Positions 24,540-30,736 of a stretch of 32,881 nucleotides of DNA are shown here, in pieces. The first letter of the stretch is position 1, and the number at the start of each line of letters is the position of its first letter. The DNA comes from a virus: positions 1 through 32,881 of the IMG/VR virus record IMGVR_UViG_3300046660_000452; one strand, given 5' to 3'. The notes under the pieces are model-generated. The model made no database searches. It was given only the letters and a program-made list of their open reading frames with translations, and was not told where the DNA came from. The position numbers were made by a program, and so were the translations under genes.

Positions 24540-24705
24540 GGTTCAAGTTTCTCTTGAACAGACTTTGTCATTGAAGGACGAGTGTAGATCAGAAGCAGTT
24601 TCGAGTCGACTGTTCCTATCGCTACGCGTAGTCAATGTTTCCATGAGCAAGCTCATGTCGAAGCAAGCTTCGTACTGCTATTGACATCCAGAAGAGTAAA
24701 CTGAA
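24540..24705 (-). ncRNA. Candidate structured non-coding RNA
   Basis: No convincing gene lies between P14 and P13. On the minus strand the region holds two adjacent hairpins with CUUG tetraloops (CGAAG-CTTG-CTTCG and CATGAG-CTTG-CTCATG), a CTACGCGTAG palindrome and GTTCAAG-AGAAA-CTTGAAC near the end. Its promoter is the only perfect TTGACA-17-TATAAT in the window, which suggests high expression. Two short frames are present (21 and 37 codons) but lack ribosome-binding sites. Confidence 0.5.
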
Positions 24706-24708
24706 GTT

Positions 24709-24737
24709 ATTATACCAAACTCGGGAAAAGTTGTCAA
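24709..24737 (-). promoter_or_regulatory. Perfect-consensus sigma70 promoter P14
   Basis: TTGACA, 17-base spacer, TATAAT. Transcribes toward the structured 24540-24705 region. Upstream, CCCAT/ATGGG can form a short hairpin next to the -35 box. Confidence 0.88.
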
Positions 24738-24807
24738 CCCATAAAGTGAAGAATGGGTCGACTTTCTTCAACTTAGTCGACACGACTGTTGGGCTTTTGT
24801 CACACCC

Positions 24808-25266
24808 CTACTCGTCGGCTTCTTCCTCTTCATACTCGATGTCACTGTAGCCTTCCTCTTCGTCCTCGCGGTCGACGACCGGGTCGGTGTCGATGTCGAT
24901 GGACTCCAGAACGTTGTCGGCGCCGTTGATCGCGATCACCCCGCCCGCGTAGTAGACGATGTACGGGAGGCTCTTGAACTCGATGAGGTGCAGACCATCG
25001 ATGGTCTCCGGGTCGCCTTCGAGCCACTCGATGAAGCCGAGCGCACCCGAGTCGACGCCGTACTCGCGGCTCTGGTCGTCGAAGTAGACGCCGTCGCCGT
25101 GAGCGGTCGAGTGCGCCGCGATCCGACGGCCCTCAAACTGGACCGGCTGTCCGCAGTTCTCGAAGTAATCGGTCTCATTCAGTAGCTTCAGCCAGAGGTC
25201 GTGCGACCCTCCCTGGGACGTGCTGAACATCGTGTGGTAGCAGGGGTCTCCGATCCAGTACTTCAT
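24808..25266 (-). CDS. Hypothetical 152-residue acidic protein (IGDPCY motif)
   Basis: ATG 25266 (MKYWIGDPCYHTMFSTSQGG) follows GAGGAGG. The N-terminal IGDPCY, mid HGDGVYFDDQSREYGVDSGA and a Glu-rich tail (EDEEEGYSDIEYEEEE) match a family of small phage proteins with unknown function that recurs in large phages. The tail suggests interaction with basic partners. Ends with TAG; the frame remains open for more than 50 codons beyond it, which includes P14 and is probably chance. Confidence 0.75.
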   Translation of the reverse strand: MKYWIGDPCYHTMFSTSQGGSHDLWLKLLNETDYFENCGQPVQFEGRRIAAHSTAHGDGVYFDDQSREYGVDSGALGFIEWLEGDPETIDGLHLIEFKSLPYIVYYAGGVIAINGADNVLESIDIDTDPVVDREDEEEGYSDIEYEEEEADE

Positions 25267-25276
25267 CGTTGCCTCC

Positions 25277-25630
25277 TCAGGCGTTCTTAGCACGGTAGCG
25301 TGCTTCTTCATTCGCGTCGTAGAACTTCGGCTCCCACCCGTTCAGGAACAGTTGGTCAGGCGTAAGGGAGAGTGTGTAGGGTATGCCGGCGGCGTCGAGC
25401 AGCGACTTTGCGCGCTCGACCATGCTCTGCCGAGTAGACTCGTAGTCCGGGTGTCCGTAGCAGCCCTTGCCTAGCACGGAGTGCACCTGTACGTTGAGCA
25501 CGTGAGTCTCTCCGTCGTCACCGATGATCCAGAAGTTAGAGTTGTCTTTCCAGCTCGGCGCACCGATCACCACTGTGTCACCCTTAGCACGGAGTGCTTT
25601 AGCGACCTGGCGGTTTGTGAAGTTCTTCAC
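25277..25630 (-). CDS. Hypothetical 117-residue protein, GTG start
   Basis: GTG 25630 with GGAAAGG upstream; (M)KNFTNRQVAKALRAKGDTVV begins with a short helix that resembles the first turn of a DNA-binding helix, followed by beta strands (NFWIIGDDGETHVLNVQVHS) and SLLDAAGIPYTLSLT. No family recognised. First gene behind P15. Confidence 0.73.
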   Translation of the reverse strand: MKNFTNRQVAKALRAKGDTVVIGAPSWKDNSNFWIIGDDGETHVLNVQVHSVLGKGCYGHPDYESTRQSMVERAKSLLDAAGIPYTLSLTPDQLFLNGWEPKFYDANEEARYRAKNA

Positions 25631-25660
25631 GATGATTTCCTTTCCTTCGTTGATAATGAT

Positions 25661-25689
25661 AGAATATCACCATCTTAAAGAACTGTCAA
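25661..25689 (-). promoter_or_regulatory. sigma70-type promoter P15
   Basis: TTGACA, 17-base spacer, TATTCT. Directly downstream of a terminator (25702-25727), so it starts a separate unit. Confidence 0.8.
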
Positions 25690-25701
25690 CCCACTATTTT
25701 C

Positions 25702-25727
25702 AAAAAAGAAAGGGGCCCGAAGGCCCC
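25702..25727 (-). terminator. Rho-independent terminator after the Gly/Ser-rich gene
   Basis: GGGGCC-TTCG-GGCCCC followed by TTTCTTTTTT on the minus strand. Confidence 0.92.
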
Positions 25728-25737
25728 GATCAGTCGA

Positions 25738-26586
25738 TCACTTGTGGCCTTTACCGCCACCGTTTCCATTGCCGTTCCCGTTGTTCCCGGAACCGCTGGA
25801 ATTTCCCTGGCCGTTGCCGCCAGAGTTCCCACCGTTGCCCGGGCCGTTGCCGCCAGAGTTCCCACCGTTGCCCGGGCCGTTCCCGTTGTTCCCGGAATTG
25901 CCGCCACCGTTGGAATTGCCCGGTCCCTGGCCGTTTCCTTCATTTCCGGTGCCGTTCCCGCCACCGTTGCCCTGGCCGTTGCCGCAGTTACCGCCGCAGT
26001 GGTTTCCACCGTTGCCACCGTCACCACCGGTGCTGCCGCCAGTAGAGCCACCGTCGCCGCCCGTGGAGCCTCCGGTGCTACCGCCGCCGGTCGATCCACC
26101 GCCTGTGTTACCGGAACCTGTGTCACCTCCCGTGGAGCCACCAGTGCTGCCTCCGGTGCTGCCTCCGGTGCTGCCGCCAGTAGACCCACCGGTAGAACCG
26201 CCAGTGGTTCCGGTTGAGCCTCCAGTGTTGCCACTAGCACCACTTCCCGCGGACCCAGTTGAGCCTCCGGTAGAACCTGCGCTGGAGCCGCCGGTCGACG
26301 TCGAACCGGAACTGCTGGCAGAAGCGCCAGACGACTGTGAACCGGACTGCGAGCCCGTCGAGGCGGAGCCTGCCGAAGACTGAGAGCCTGCCGAATGTGA
26401 GGACGAGCTTGACTTACCGCCGCGCGAATTGCCCGAGTACTCGCCCTTTGAGTTGTTCTGGGGCGGGTGTGACTCCACCCAGGCGCCCCCGCGCATGAAC
26501 TCGTTGAAGGTCATGGCGTGGGCGTTGAGCGGCACCGCCGATGCGTAGAGCAGCGCGACGATAGCGAGTGATGTTTTCCTGGTCAT
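25738..26586 (-). CDS. Secreted Gly/Ser/Asn-rich low-complexity protein
   Basis: 282 residues. Sec signal peptide MTRKTSLAIVALLYASAVPL with probable cleavage after NAHA (residue about 24). A short globular-looking segment (MTFNEFMRGGAWVESHPPQN) precedes about 220 residues of repeats: Ser-rich, then (STGG)n, then N/G units such as GPGNGGNSGGN, of which one 33-bp unit is exactly duplicated in tandem (25811-25843, 25844-25876). No catalytic motif. Such a protein would leave the cytosol and may form a flexible matrix at the cell surface; phage function unknown. Own promoter and terminator. Confidence 0.85.
   Translation of the reverse strand: MTRKTSLAIVALLYASAVPLNAHAMTFNEFMRGGAWVESHPPQNNSKGEYSGNSRGGKSSSSSHSAGSQSSAGSASTGSQSGSQSSGASASSSGSTSTGGSSAGSTGGSTGSAGSGASGNTGGSTGTTGGSTGGSTGGSTGGSTGGSTGGSTGGDTGSGNTGGGSTGGGSTGGSTGGDGGSTGGSTGGDGGNGGNHCGGNCGNGQGNGGGNGTGNEGNGQGPGNSNGGGNSGNNGNGPGNGGNSGGNGPGNGGNSGGNGQGNSSGSGNNGNGNGNGGGKGHK
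25811..25876. repeat. Tandem 33-bp repeat x2 in the Gly-rich gene
   Basis: Two exact copies of a 33-bp unit encoding 11 residues (PGNGGNSGGNG register). Recent duplication or slippage within low-complexity coding sequence. Confidence 0.8.
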
Positions 26587-26628
26587 TGTTATTCCCTTTC
26601 GAGGGTTTGAGTTTCCTTTACATGACCA

Positions 26629-26657
26629 GTTATAAACATTATCTTAAAGAGTGTCAA
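26629..26657 (-). promoter_or_regulatory. sigma70-type promoter P16
   Basis: TTGACA, 17-base spacer, TATAAC, upstream of the secreted Gly/Ser-rich gene. The 26587-26628 leader carries GAAAGGGAATAACA as ribosome-binding site. Confidence 0.82.
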
Positions 26658-26690
26658 CCGAAAAATTTAAGATGGTTAACTTCTTTTCAA

Positions 26691-26716
26691 AATAAAAAGG
26701 GCGTCACAAGACGCCC
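26691..26716 (-). terminator. Rho-independent terminator overlapping a stop codon
   Basis: GGGCGTC-TTGT-GACGCCC followed by TTTTTATTTT. The TGA of the 26704-26874 gene is in the loop and 3' arm, so ribosomes reaching the stop would cover the 5' arm. Confidence 0.9.
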
Positions 26717-26874
26717 AGAATGTTGTGCCAGAGCCAGAGCGCTTGGGGCTCGCCGACGAGGGCTGAGCCGTAGGACATGGCCACGCAGAATATGCATGCG
26801 ATCAGTATCCAGGCTATGACCGCGCCTCGCTCTCCGAGGAAGTCGTCGACCTTGCGACAGAATTTTTCGATCAT
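26704..26874 (-). CDS. 56-residue single-span membrane protein
   Basis: ATG 26874 follows AAGGAG and overlaps the previous stop. MIEKFCRKVDDFLGERGAVI then AWILIACIFCVAMSYGSALV: a basic/acidic N-terminus and one membrane helix, ending WLWHNILGVL. Unknown function. Last gene of the P17 unit, closed by the terminator. Confidence 0.7.
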   Translation of the reverse strand: MIEKFCRKVDDFLGERGAVIAWILIACIFCVAMSYGSALVGEPQALWLWHNILGVL

Positions 26875-27075
26875 TCAGATCTCCTTAGGCATCGTGATGG
26901 ACAACTTCTCACGCAGGTACGCCTGCCAGAAGGGTTTCCAGACGAGGAGAGCGACCTCTCCACCGACTTTGTCAACTACGTCCTCGAAGGTGGCCTTGAA
27001 GTCCTCTCCGGGCTGACAGCGAATGAACTCCTCGCCGTCTACGTAGATGATCGCGGGCGGTACGTACTCAGCCAT
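26875..27075 (-). CDS. Hypothetical 66-residue protein
   Basis: MAEYVPPAIIYVDGEEFIRC, then QPGEDFKATFEDVVDKVGGE and a hydrophobic VALLVWKPFWQAYL. The mixed pattern does not match a known family. ATG overlaps the upstream gene by 8 bases with GGGA ahead. Confidence 0.7.
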   Translation of the reverse strand: MAEYVPPAIIYVDGEEFIRCQPGEDFKATFEDVVDKVGGEVALLVWKPFWQAYLREKLSITMPKEI

Positions 27076-27250
27076 GGCGCAGTTCCCGCTCCTCTTCGCG
27101 GGTCTCTGCTCCGGCGGAGTAGCCCTCCCAGAACTGCTCGTGCGGGTAGCTCATGAGCTCATCGTCGTACGGGTTGTCGTAGTCGTGACCCGCGAGGGCG
27201 GATCGGTACCCCTCGGCCCAGTAGTCGCGGATGTGGCGGACGTTTGTCAT
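27068..27250 (-). CDS. Hypothetical 60-residue acidic protein
   Basis: ATG 27250 (MTNVRHIRDYWAEGYRSALA) has AAGGAG 7 bases upstream; the longer frame overlaps P17 and is not used. YWAEGYRSALAGHDYDNPYDDE and FWEGYSAGAETREEE show two W/Y-x-EGYxxG repeats, probably a duplicated helix. First gene behind P17; function unknown. Confidence 0.7.
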   Translation of the reverse strand: MTNVRHIRDYWAEGYRSALAGHDYDNPYDDELMSYPHEQFWEGYSAGAETREEERELRHG

Positions 27251-27278
27251 ATCTATCTCCTTTCCGAGTTGATGATTT

Positions 27279-27307
27279 AAGATATACCAAACTTTAATGA
27301 ATGTAAA
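27279..27307 (-). promoter_or_regulatory. Promoter P17
   Basis: TTTACA, 17-base spacer, TATCTT; an overlapping TATATC lies 15 bases away. Sister of P18 (28356), with the same ambiguity. Confidence 0.7.
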
Positions 27308-27310
27308 TAT

Positions 27311-27338
27311 GCCGGCATCATTTTTCAACGATGCCGGC
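27311..27338 (-). terminator. Hairpin terminator-like structure
   Basis: Perfect 9-bp stem GCCGGCATC/GATGCCGGC after the 27345-27674 gene, followed by ATATTTA rather than a U tract, and touching the -35 box of P17. Confidence 0.45.
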
Positions 27339-27344
27339 GCCTCC

Positions 27345-27674
27345 TCACAGGTCCATCCCTCGGTCGATCCACTCGATGATCGGGTCCATCACGGGCATCA
27401 GCCGGACGGCGTAGTCGTGGATGACGTCCACCCCCTCGTTGCCGTACACGAAGTAGACGAACGACTCCTTGGCGTCTCCAGCCCCCACGAAGAGAGCGTC
27501 CTCGTCGCCCTTGAACATCGCCTCATAGATGGCGATCGGGTCCCGAGAGGCGACGGCGTCTTCCTCCCCCTCGTTCAGCGAGAGGTCCAGGTCGGGGTAC
27601 GCGCCGAGCAGGTCGGCGATCACTCTCTTCACGATCAGTCTCTCGACGATCATCACGGCAGTCATGCTCTTCAC
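27345..27674 (-). CDS. Hypothetical 109-residue protein, GTG start
   Basis: GTG 27674 with GGAG 7 bases upstream, overlapping the previous stop (GTGA). Helical with a central strand region (DALFVGAGDAKESFVYFVYG) and acidic overall. No recognised family. Confidence 0.7.
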   Translation of the reverse strand: MKSMTAVMIVERLIVKRVIADLLGAYPDLDLSLNEGEEDAVASRDPIAIYEAMFKGDEDALFVGAGDAKESFVYFVYGNEGVDVIHDYAVRLMPVMDPIIEWIDRGMDL

Positions 27675-28123
27675 GTCTTCACTCCTTCGTTGATGATGAG
27701 CTCGTACAGCACGTGCGCCCGCCGGTGCTTTATCTTTTCCGGCGGGACGGGCTGCTTTGAGAACGAGTCGCAGGCCTCTTCGCCCCGACCTCCGATGGCC
27801 ACGTAGTGGCCGGGAATATTCACGATGCGGAAACGATCGTCCCCTGAGTCCCTCAGGTCCCAGAGGTACCGGGCGAGGGTCTTTCGCTCGACATCCTCGA
27901 ACGTCCCGGTGAAACCGAGGGTCGCGAGGGCGGACTCGACGTCGCCGTGTGCCATGCCGCGGACGCCCTTAGGACGGCCGGACGAGGTGAATGCGCTAGC
28001 GCCGCGACTCTTTTCGATGATCGCCAGCACTCGGGACGCAGAGGCTCCCGTGACCGCGCAGATAGCTACCGGCCCGCAATAGAGAGCGCGGTGGGTGTCT
28101 CGGTAGACGTGGAAGAGCTTCAC
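27671..28123 (-). CDS. Papain-like/C39-like cysteine peptidase candidate
   Basis: 150 residues from GTG 28123. YCGPVAICAVTGASASRV (Cys at about residue 16) at the start of a helix, GHYVAIGGRG (His, about residue 105) and CDSFSKQPV (Asp) are in the order Cys-His-Asp of papain-fold peptidases, with the typical x-C-G-P-x-A context of C39-like proteins. The substrate is unknown; similar small phage proteins are uncharacterised. Coupled by GTGA to genes on both sides. Confidence 0.6.
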   Translation of the reverse strand: MKLFHVYRDTHRALYCGPVAICAVTGASASRVLAIIEKSRGASAFTSSGRPKGVRGMAHGDVESALATLGFTGTFEDVERKTLARYLWDLRDSGDDRFRIVNIPGHYVAIGGRGEEACDSFSKQPVPPEKIKHRRAHVLYELIINEGVKT

Positions 28124-28332
28124 TGCAGCTTCTCCATCTCCATCCTCAGCGCGATGTCTGCGACGCGCTCGTAGGCCTCGTCGAGGTCGTCCGCCACTTC
28201 GATGACGCCGTGGCTGTCACATATCGCCACGAACTTGCCGAACCGACCGTCCCTCTCAGAGACGGTCAGGTCCTCGTTCTTGATCGCGCGAATGATCGCG
28301 ACGTCTGCTGCACATACGATGAACATCTTCAT
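28120..28332 (-). CDS. Hypothetical 70-residue protein
   Basis: MKMFIVCAADVAIIRAIKNE, beta-alpha start, then FGKFVAICDSHGVIEVADDL and an amphipathic C-terminal helix (EAYERVADIALRMEMEKLQ). Unknown family. First gene behind P18, with GGAAGGGGAATGAAG leader. Confidence 0.72.
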   Translation of the reverse strand: MKMFIVCAADVAIIRAIKNEDLTVSERDGRFGKFVAICDSHGVIEVADDLDEAYERVADIALRMEMEKLQ

Positions 28333-28355
28333 TCCCCTTCCGATTTGATAAGTTA

Positions 28356-28384
28356 AAGATATACGACATCTTTAAGCATGTAAA
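28356..28384 (-). promoter_or_regulatory. Promoter P18
   Basis: TTTACA, 17-base spacer, TATCTT (overlapping TATATC at 15). Drives the 28332-27345 unit. Confidence 0.7.
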
Positions 28385-28412
28385 CCGAAAAATGAATGAT
28401 GAATGAACAATT

Positions 28413-28694
28413 TTAAACGACGTCAGAGCCCACGACCCGCAGTCGGGTCTTGATCTCCACCGGCCGCAGCTCGTAGCCCAGCATCTTGTACGCCATCTGG
28501 ATGGTCACTCCCTGTGGCCGCCGCGTGACGCCGTTCTGGATGTTCCGGATGGTCGCGGGTGCCAGGCCCGACGAGTTCGCCTTGGCGTAGAACGACCTCT
28601 CGTCCTTAGCGAGCATCTGTCGCAGTCGGCTGAGCATCGGGTCCACGTCCGGCCGGACCGGCCTGTCTTTTGACCACTTCACTTTCTTCATCAT
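28413..28694 (-). CDS. Helix-turn-helix DNA-binding protein (Xre-like)
   Basis: 93 residues. ANSSGLAPATIRNIQNGVTR (about residues 40-59) fits the recognition part of a Cro/CI-type HTH, followed by PQGVTIQMAYKMLGYEL. No dimerisation domain beyond a short C-terminal strand (RPVEIKTRLRVV). A candidate repressor of nearby early promoters. ATGA overlap with the coiled-coil HTH gene above. Confidence 0.75.
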   Translation of the reverse strand: MMKKVKWSKDRPVRPDVDPMLSRLRQMLAKDERSFYAKANSSGLAPATIRNIQNGVTRRPQGVTIQMAYKMLGYELRPVEIKTRLRVVGSDVV

Positions 28695-29014
28695 TCGTCT
28701 CCAACTTGGTGACCGAGGATCACGATCACGTTCTGCAGTGCCCTGATCTTGGTGTGGGCGTCCTCGAGTTGCCCGATCAGTTCGTCCCTCACCGACAGCA
28801 GCGAGGTGATCTCGTTCCGCGCGTCTGTCAGCTCGTCGCGGGCCGGAAGCGTCTTCTTGGCCGGCTTCTCTGAGCTCCTGAACTGCTTCACCCAGTAGCC
28901 GACCGTGCTGAGCTTGAGGCCGTTCTCTTCTGCGTAGACGCGCAGCGGTTTGCCGGATGCGACGGCCGCTGCAGCGTGTCGCATCCTCTCTTCCATAGGC
29001 GGTACTTCTCTCAT
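28691..29014 (-). CDS. HTH plus coiled-coil protein
   Basis: 107 residues: an N-terminal HTH of the transposase/homeodomain-like kind (ASGKPLRVYAEENGLKLSTV then GYWVKQF, residues about 19-46), then a long helix (ARDELTDARNEITSLLSVRD, ELIGQLEDAHTKIRALQN) likely forming a dimeric coiled coil. Probably DNA-binding. Transcribed with the Xre-like gene, making a regulator pair. Confidence 0.72.
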   Translation of the reverse strand: MREVPPMEERMRHAAAAVASGKPLRVYAEENGLKLSTVGYWVKQFRSSEKPAKKTLPARDELTDARNEITSLLSVRDELIGQLEDAHTKIRALQNVIVILGHQVGDE

Positions 29015-29024
29015 GCGAGTCCCC

Positions 29025-29255
29025 TCATATGTCTACGAAACCTGCTATCACGATCACGTCGATCACGGTGTCGCTGCCGGGCGTCTTGAAGTCGTGGATC
29101 ACGGCCACGGTCTTCATGAAACCGTACTCCCAGCAGTCGATGGCCTCCCCGATCCGGGGCACCATGTTCCCTTTCATGCGCCGCTTCTCGACGACTGAGT
29201 TGTCACTCGTCTTGCGTATCTCAAGCCAGAACTCCAACGTATCGATCGCGATCAT
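29025..29255 (-). CDS. Hypothetical 76-residue protein
   Basis: MIAIDTLEFWLEIRKTSDNS then GNMVPRIGEAIDCWEYGFMK and VIDVIVIAGFVDI: an all-beta small protein, no family recognised. Lies in frame with the upstream 29271-29486 gene across its TAG stop and five codons, so UAG readthrough would make a fusion. Confidence 0.7.
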   Translation of the reverse strand: MIAIDTLEFWLEIRKTSDNSVVEKRRMKGNMVPRIGEAIDCWEYGFMKTVAVIHDFKTPGSDTVIDVIVIAGFVDI

Positions 29256-29270
29256 GACTGCACCTCTCCT

Positions 29271-29486
29271 CTAGTGGATGGAGACAGACACCACTGTGAC
29301 GTTCTCCACTTGAAAGACCGTGCGCAGGACCGCGTCACGGTCGTAATTCTCTTGGAAGACGCGCGCTGCACGCGTCGCGTCTATGCTGTCGTTGAAGACG
29401 TGTCCCTCCGTCTTGGGGTTCACGAGAAGGACGATCCCGCGGTTGGTCGTCTCGACCTCTACCACGAAGCGCTCGAAGTCAGCCAC
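29271..29486 (-). CDS. Hypothetical 71-residue protein, GTG start, TAG stop
   Basis: GTG 29486 with ACAGGAGG upstream. (M)ADFERFVVEVETTNRGIVLL then NDSIDATRAARVFQENYDRD and VFQVENVTVVSVSIH: alternating strands and one helix. Unknown family. Its TAG stop is followed in frame by the next gene. Confidence 0.7.
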   Translation of the reverse strand: MADFERFVVEVETTNRGIVLLVNPKTEGHVFNDSIDATRAARVFQENYDRDAVLRTVFQVENVTVVSVSIH

Positions 29487-29501
29487 TCTACCCTCCTGTG
29501 T

Positions 29502-29783
29502 TCAAGCAGACTCGCGGTGCTCTTCTACGGCAGTCGCCTGTAAGGCGACGGGTCGCTTCCAGCCCTTCGACAGGTTGAGGTAGCTCGTGCCCTTGGGAGA
29601 GAGCACGTAGAACTTGCGGGGCTTTCCGCGACCGGGGGTCACCCGTCGCTGGATCGGCGTGAGGAGCCCCTTCTCCTCGAGCAGCTTGAGCAGGTGGTAG
29701 GACACCTGCCGCTGCTTGTCGTCCTTGATTTCCTGGAGCCTCTCGGCCACCCAGAAGCGGTCATTGAGTCGTGACGTCTTCAC
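29502..29783 (-). CDS. Winged-helix-like protein, copy A
   Basis: 93 residues from GTG 29783. NDRFWVAERLQEIKDDKQRQ, then VSYHLLKLLEEKGLLTPI and a basic wing (RRVTPGRGKPRKFYVLSPKG) follow the helix-helix-strand-wing order of MarR/PadR-like winged helices. Paralogous to 30097-30420. Likely DNA-binding regulator of early genes. Confidence 0.68.
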   Translation of the reverse strand: MKTSRLNDRFWVAERLQEIKDDKQRQVSYHLLKLLEEKGLLTPIQRRVTPGRGKPRKFYVLSPKGTSYLNLSKGWKRPVALQATAVEEHRESA

Positions 29784-29786
29784 TTT

Positions 29787-29972
29787 TCACTCCTGTTCGT
29801 TGCACTCGTCTTCTCGGAGTCCCATGAGGGCCCGAGCGGAGCGGTAGGCCTCGGCGGTTCGTTCCGCCCACGCGATCCACTCGTCCACGTCGGTCTCGAA
29901 CTTCAGCAGGGCGAAGCAGTCCGACGCCAGTTCCTGGTAGTGGGCGGCGTCATAGATCCTCTGTGCGTCCAT
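29787..29972 (-). CDS. Hypothetical 61-residue helical protein
   Basis: MDAQRIYDAAHYQELASDCF, DEWIAWAERTAEAYRSARAL; two or three amphipathic helices, acidic tail. Unknown. Behind P19 and 3 bases ahead of the winged-helix gene. Confidence 0.68.
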   Translation of the reverse strand: MDAQRIYDAAHYQELASDCFALLKFETDVDEWIAWAERTAEAYRSARALMGLREDECNEQE

Positions 29973-30003
29973 CGTTGAGTTCCCTCTGTTCCGATTCGTC
30001 CAT

Positions 30004-30029
30004 CTTATACAAAATCTTCAAGATGTAAA
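30004..30029 (-). promoter_or_regulatory. Promoter P19 with 14-base spacer
   Basis: TTTACA and TATAAG, 14 bases apart, directly after the terminator at 30044-30070. Confidence 0.58.
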
Positions 30030-30043
30030 CTGGAAAATTGCAC

Positions 30044-30070
30044 AAAAAGAAAGGGAGGCCGGGACCTCCC
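30044..30070 (-). terminator. Rho-independent terminator
   Basis: GGGAGG-TCCCGG-CCTCCC followed by TTTCTTTTT on the minus strand, ending the 30097-30420 transcript. Confidence 0.9.
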
Positions 30071-30096
30071 CTTCCGTTACGCCGGACGCTTTACCC

Positions 30097-30420
30097 TCAG
30101 TCAGCGTTCTGGTTATTGGAAAATTTTGCGTCGACCCCCTTGGAGGCGTTGCGGCGCTTCTCGGCGCGCTCTGCCCGGGCTCGTTCGTCCCTCCGCTTCG
30201 CGGCGTTCAGCATCAGCTTCCCGCGGCCGAAAGGGATGTACTTTTTGATGGACCGGCCCTTGCCGTCCGGCTTTATATAAAGGGCCTTGATGAAGCCCTT
30301 GTCTTCCATGACGCGTGAGACGTGGTACGATGCCTCCATCTCACGGTCCTTGTCGAGGAGTTTCAATTGACGCAGTACGAACTCTCTATCTTCAACCATT
30401 GCATGACGAGACATGACCAT
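30097..30420 (-). CDS. Winged-helix-like protein, copy B
   Basis: 107 residues; DREFVLRQLKLLDKDREMEA, SYHVSRVMEDKGFIKALYIK and KKYIPFGRGKLML align with copy A (29502-29783), including the YH-x6-EKG/DKG turn and the basic wing. C-terminus is a charged tail rich in Arg/Glu/Asn. First leftward gene from the divergent region; 116-base leader. Confidence 0.68.
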   Translation of the reverse strand: MVMSRHAMVEDREFVLRQLKLLDKDREMEASYHVSRVMEDKGFIKALYIKPDGKGRSIKKYIPFGRGKLMLNAAKRRDERARAERAEKRRNASKGVDAKFSNNQNAD

Positions 30421-30542
30421 TTTCTCCGTGTTGTGCCTTGTTTAGTGCGGCTTACCTTTTATTAATTCGTCCGCGGAGGAAAAGTTCCATTTGCGGATCA
30501 TTTTTTTGTGACCGCCGATTTTTTCGTTTGATCACATGTCCT

Positions 30543-30570
30543 AATATAATCGGCGAGTTACCATTGTCAA
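30543..30570 (-). promoter_or_regulatory. Promoter P20 in the divergent region
   Basis: TTGACA, 16-base spacer, TATATT. A second copy of TTGTCAACTGATT (plus strand, 30564 and 30598) lies 34 bp away without a -10 partner; the pair could be an operator. The 30421-30736 region otherwise shows only possible rightward signals for the glycosyltransferase (GATAAATA near 30690). Confidence 0.7.
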
Positions 30571-30736
30571 CTGATTTGGGAAACGATTACAATAATTTGT
30601 CAACTGATTGGTTAACCTAAGGTAAGGTTATTAACAGGGAAAATGAGCCCACAGTTGCCAAAACGTCATCCTACGGAGGCCTTCTTGAAGATAAATATCT
30701 GTGAGATCCATCCCACAATTCAAGTCAGGAACCACC

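Noticed and set aside
24741-24810. Readthrough extension of the 24808-25266 gene of more than 50 codons
   Set aside because: The frame runs through promoter P14 and the structured RNA; an open stretch of this length is not rare in any frame here.
25811-26200. Repeat array that could be taken for a CRISPR
   Set aside because: Repeats are in-frame codons of a Gly/Ser/Thr-rich protein with no unique spacers of constant size.
25742-26383. Rightward Pro-rich frame opposite the Gly-rich gene
   Set aside because: It is the complement of Gly codons; the minus-strand product has a signal peptide, promoter and terminator.
30421-30543. Small frame MIRKWNFSSADEL in the leader of the 30097-30420 gene
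   Set aside because: No ribosome-binding site, only 19 codons.
30598-30603. Second TTGACA as an additional promoter
   Set aside because: No acceptable -10 box at 16-18 bases; kept only as part of a possible operator repeat.
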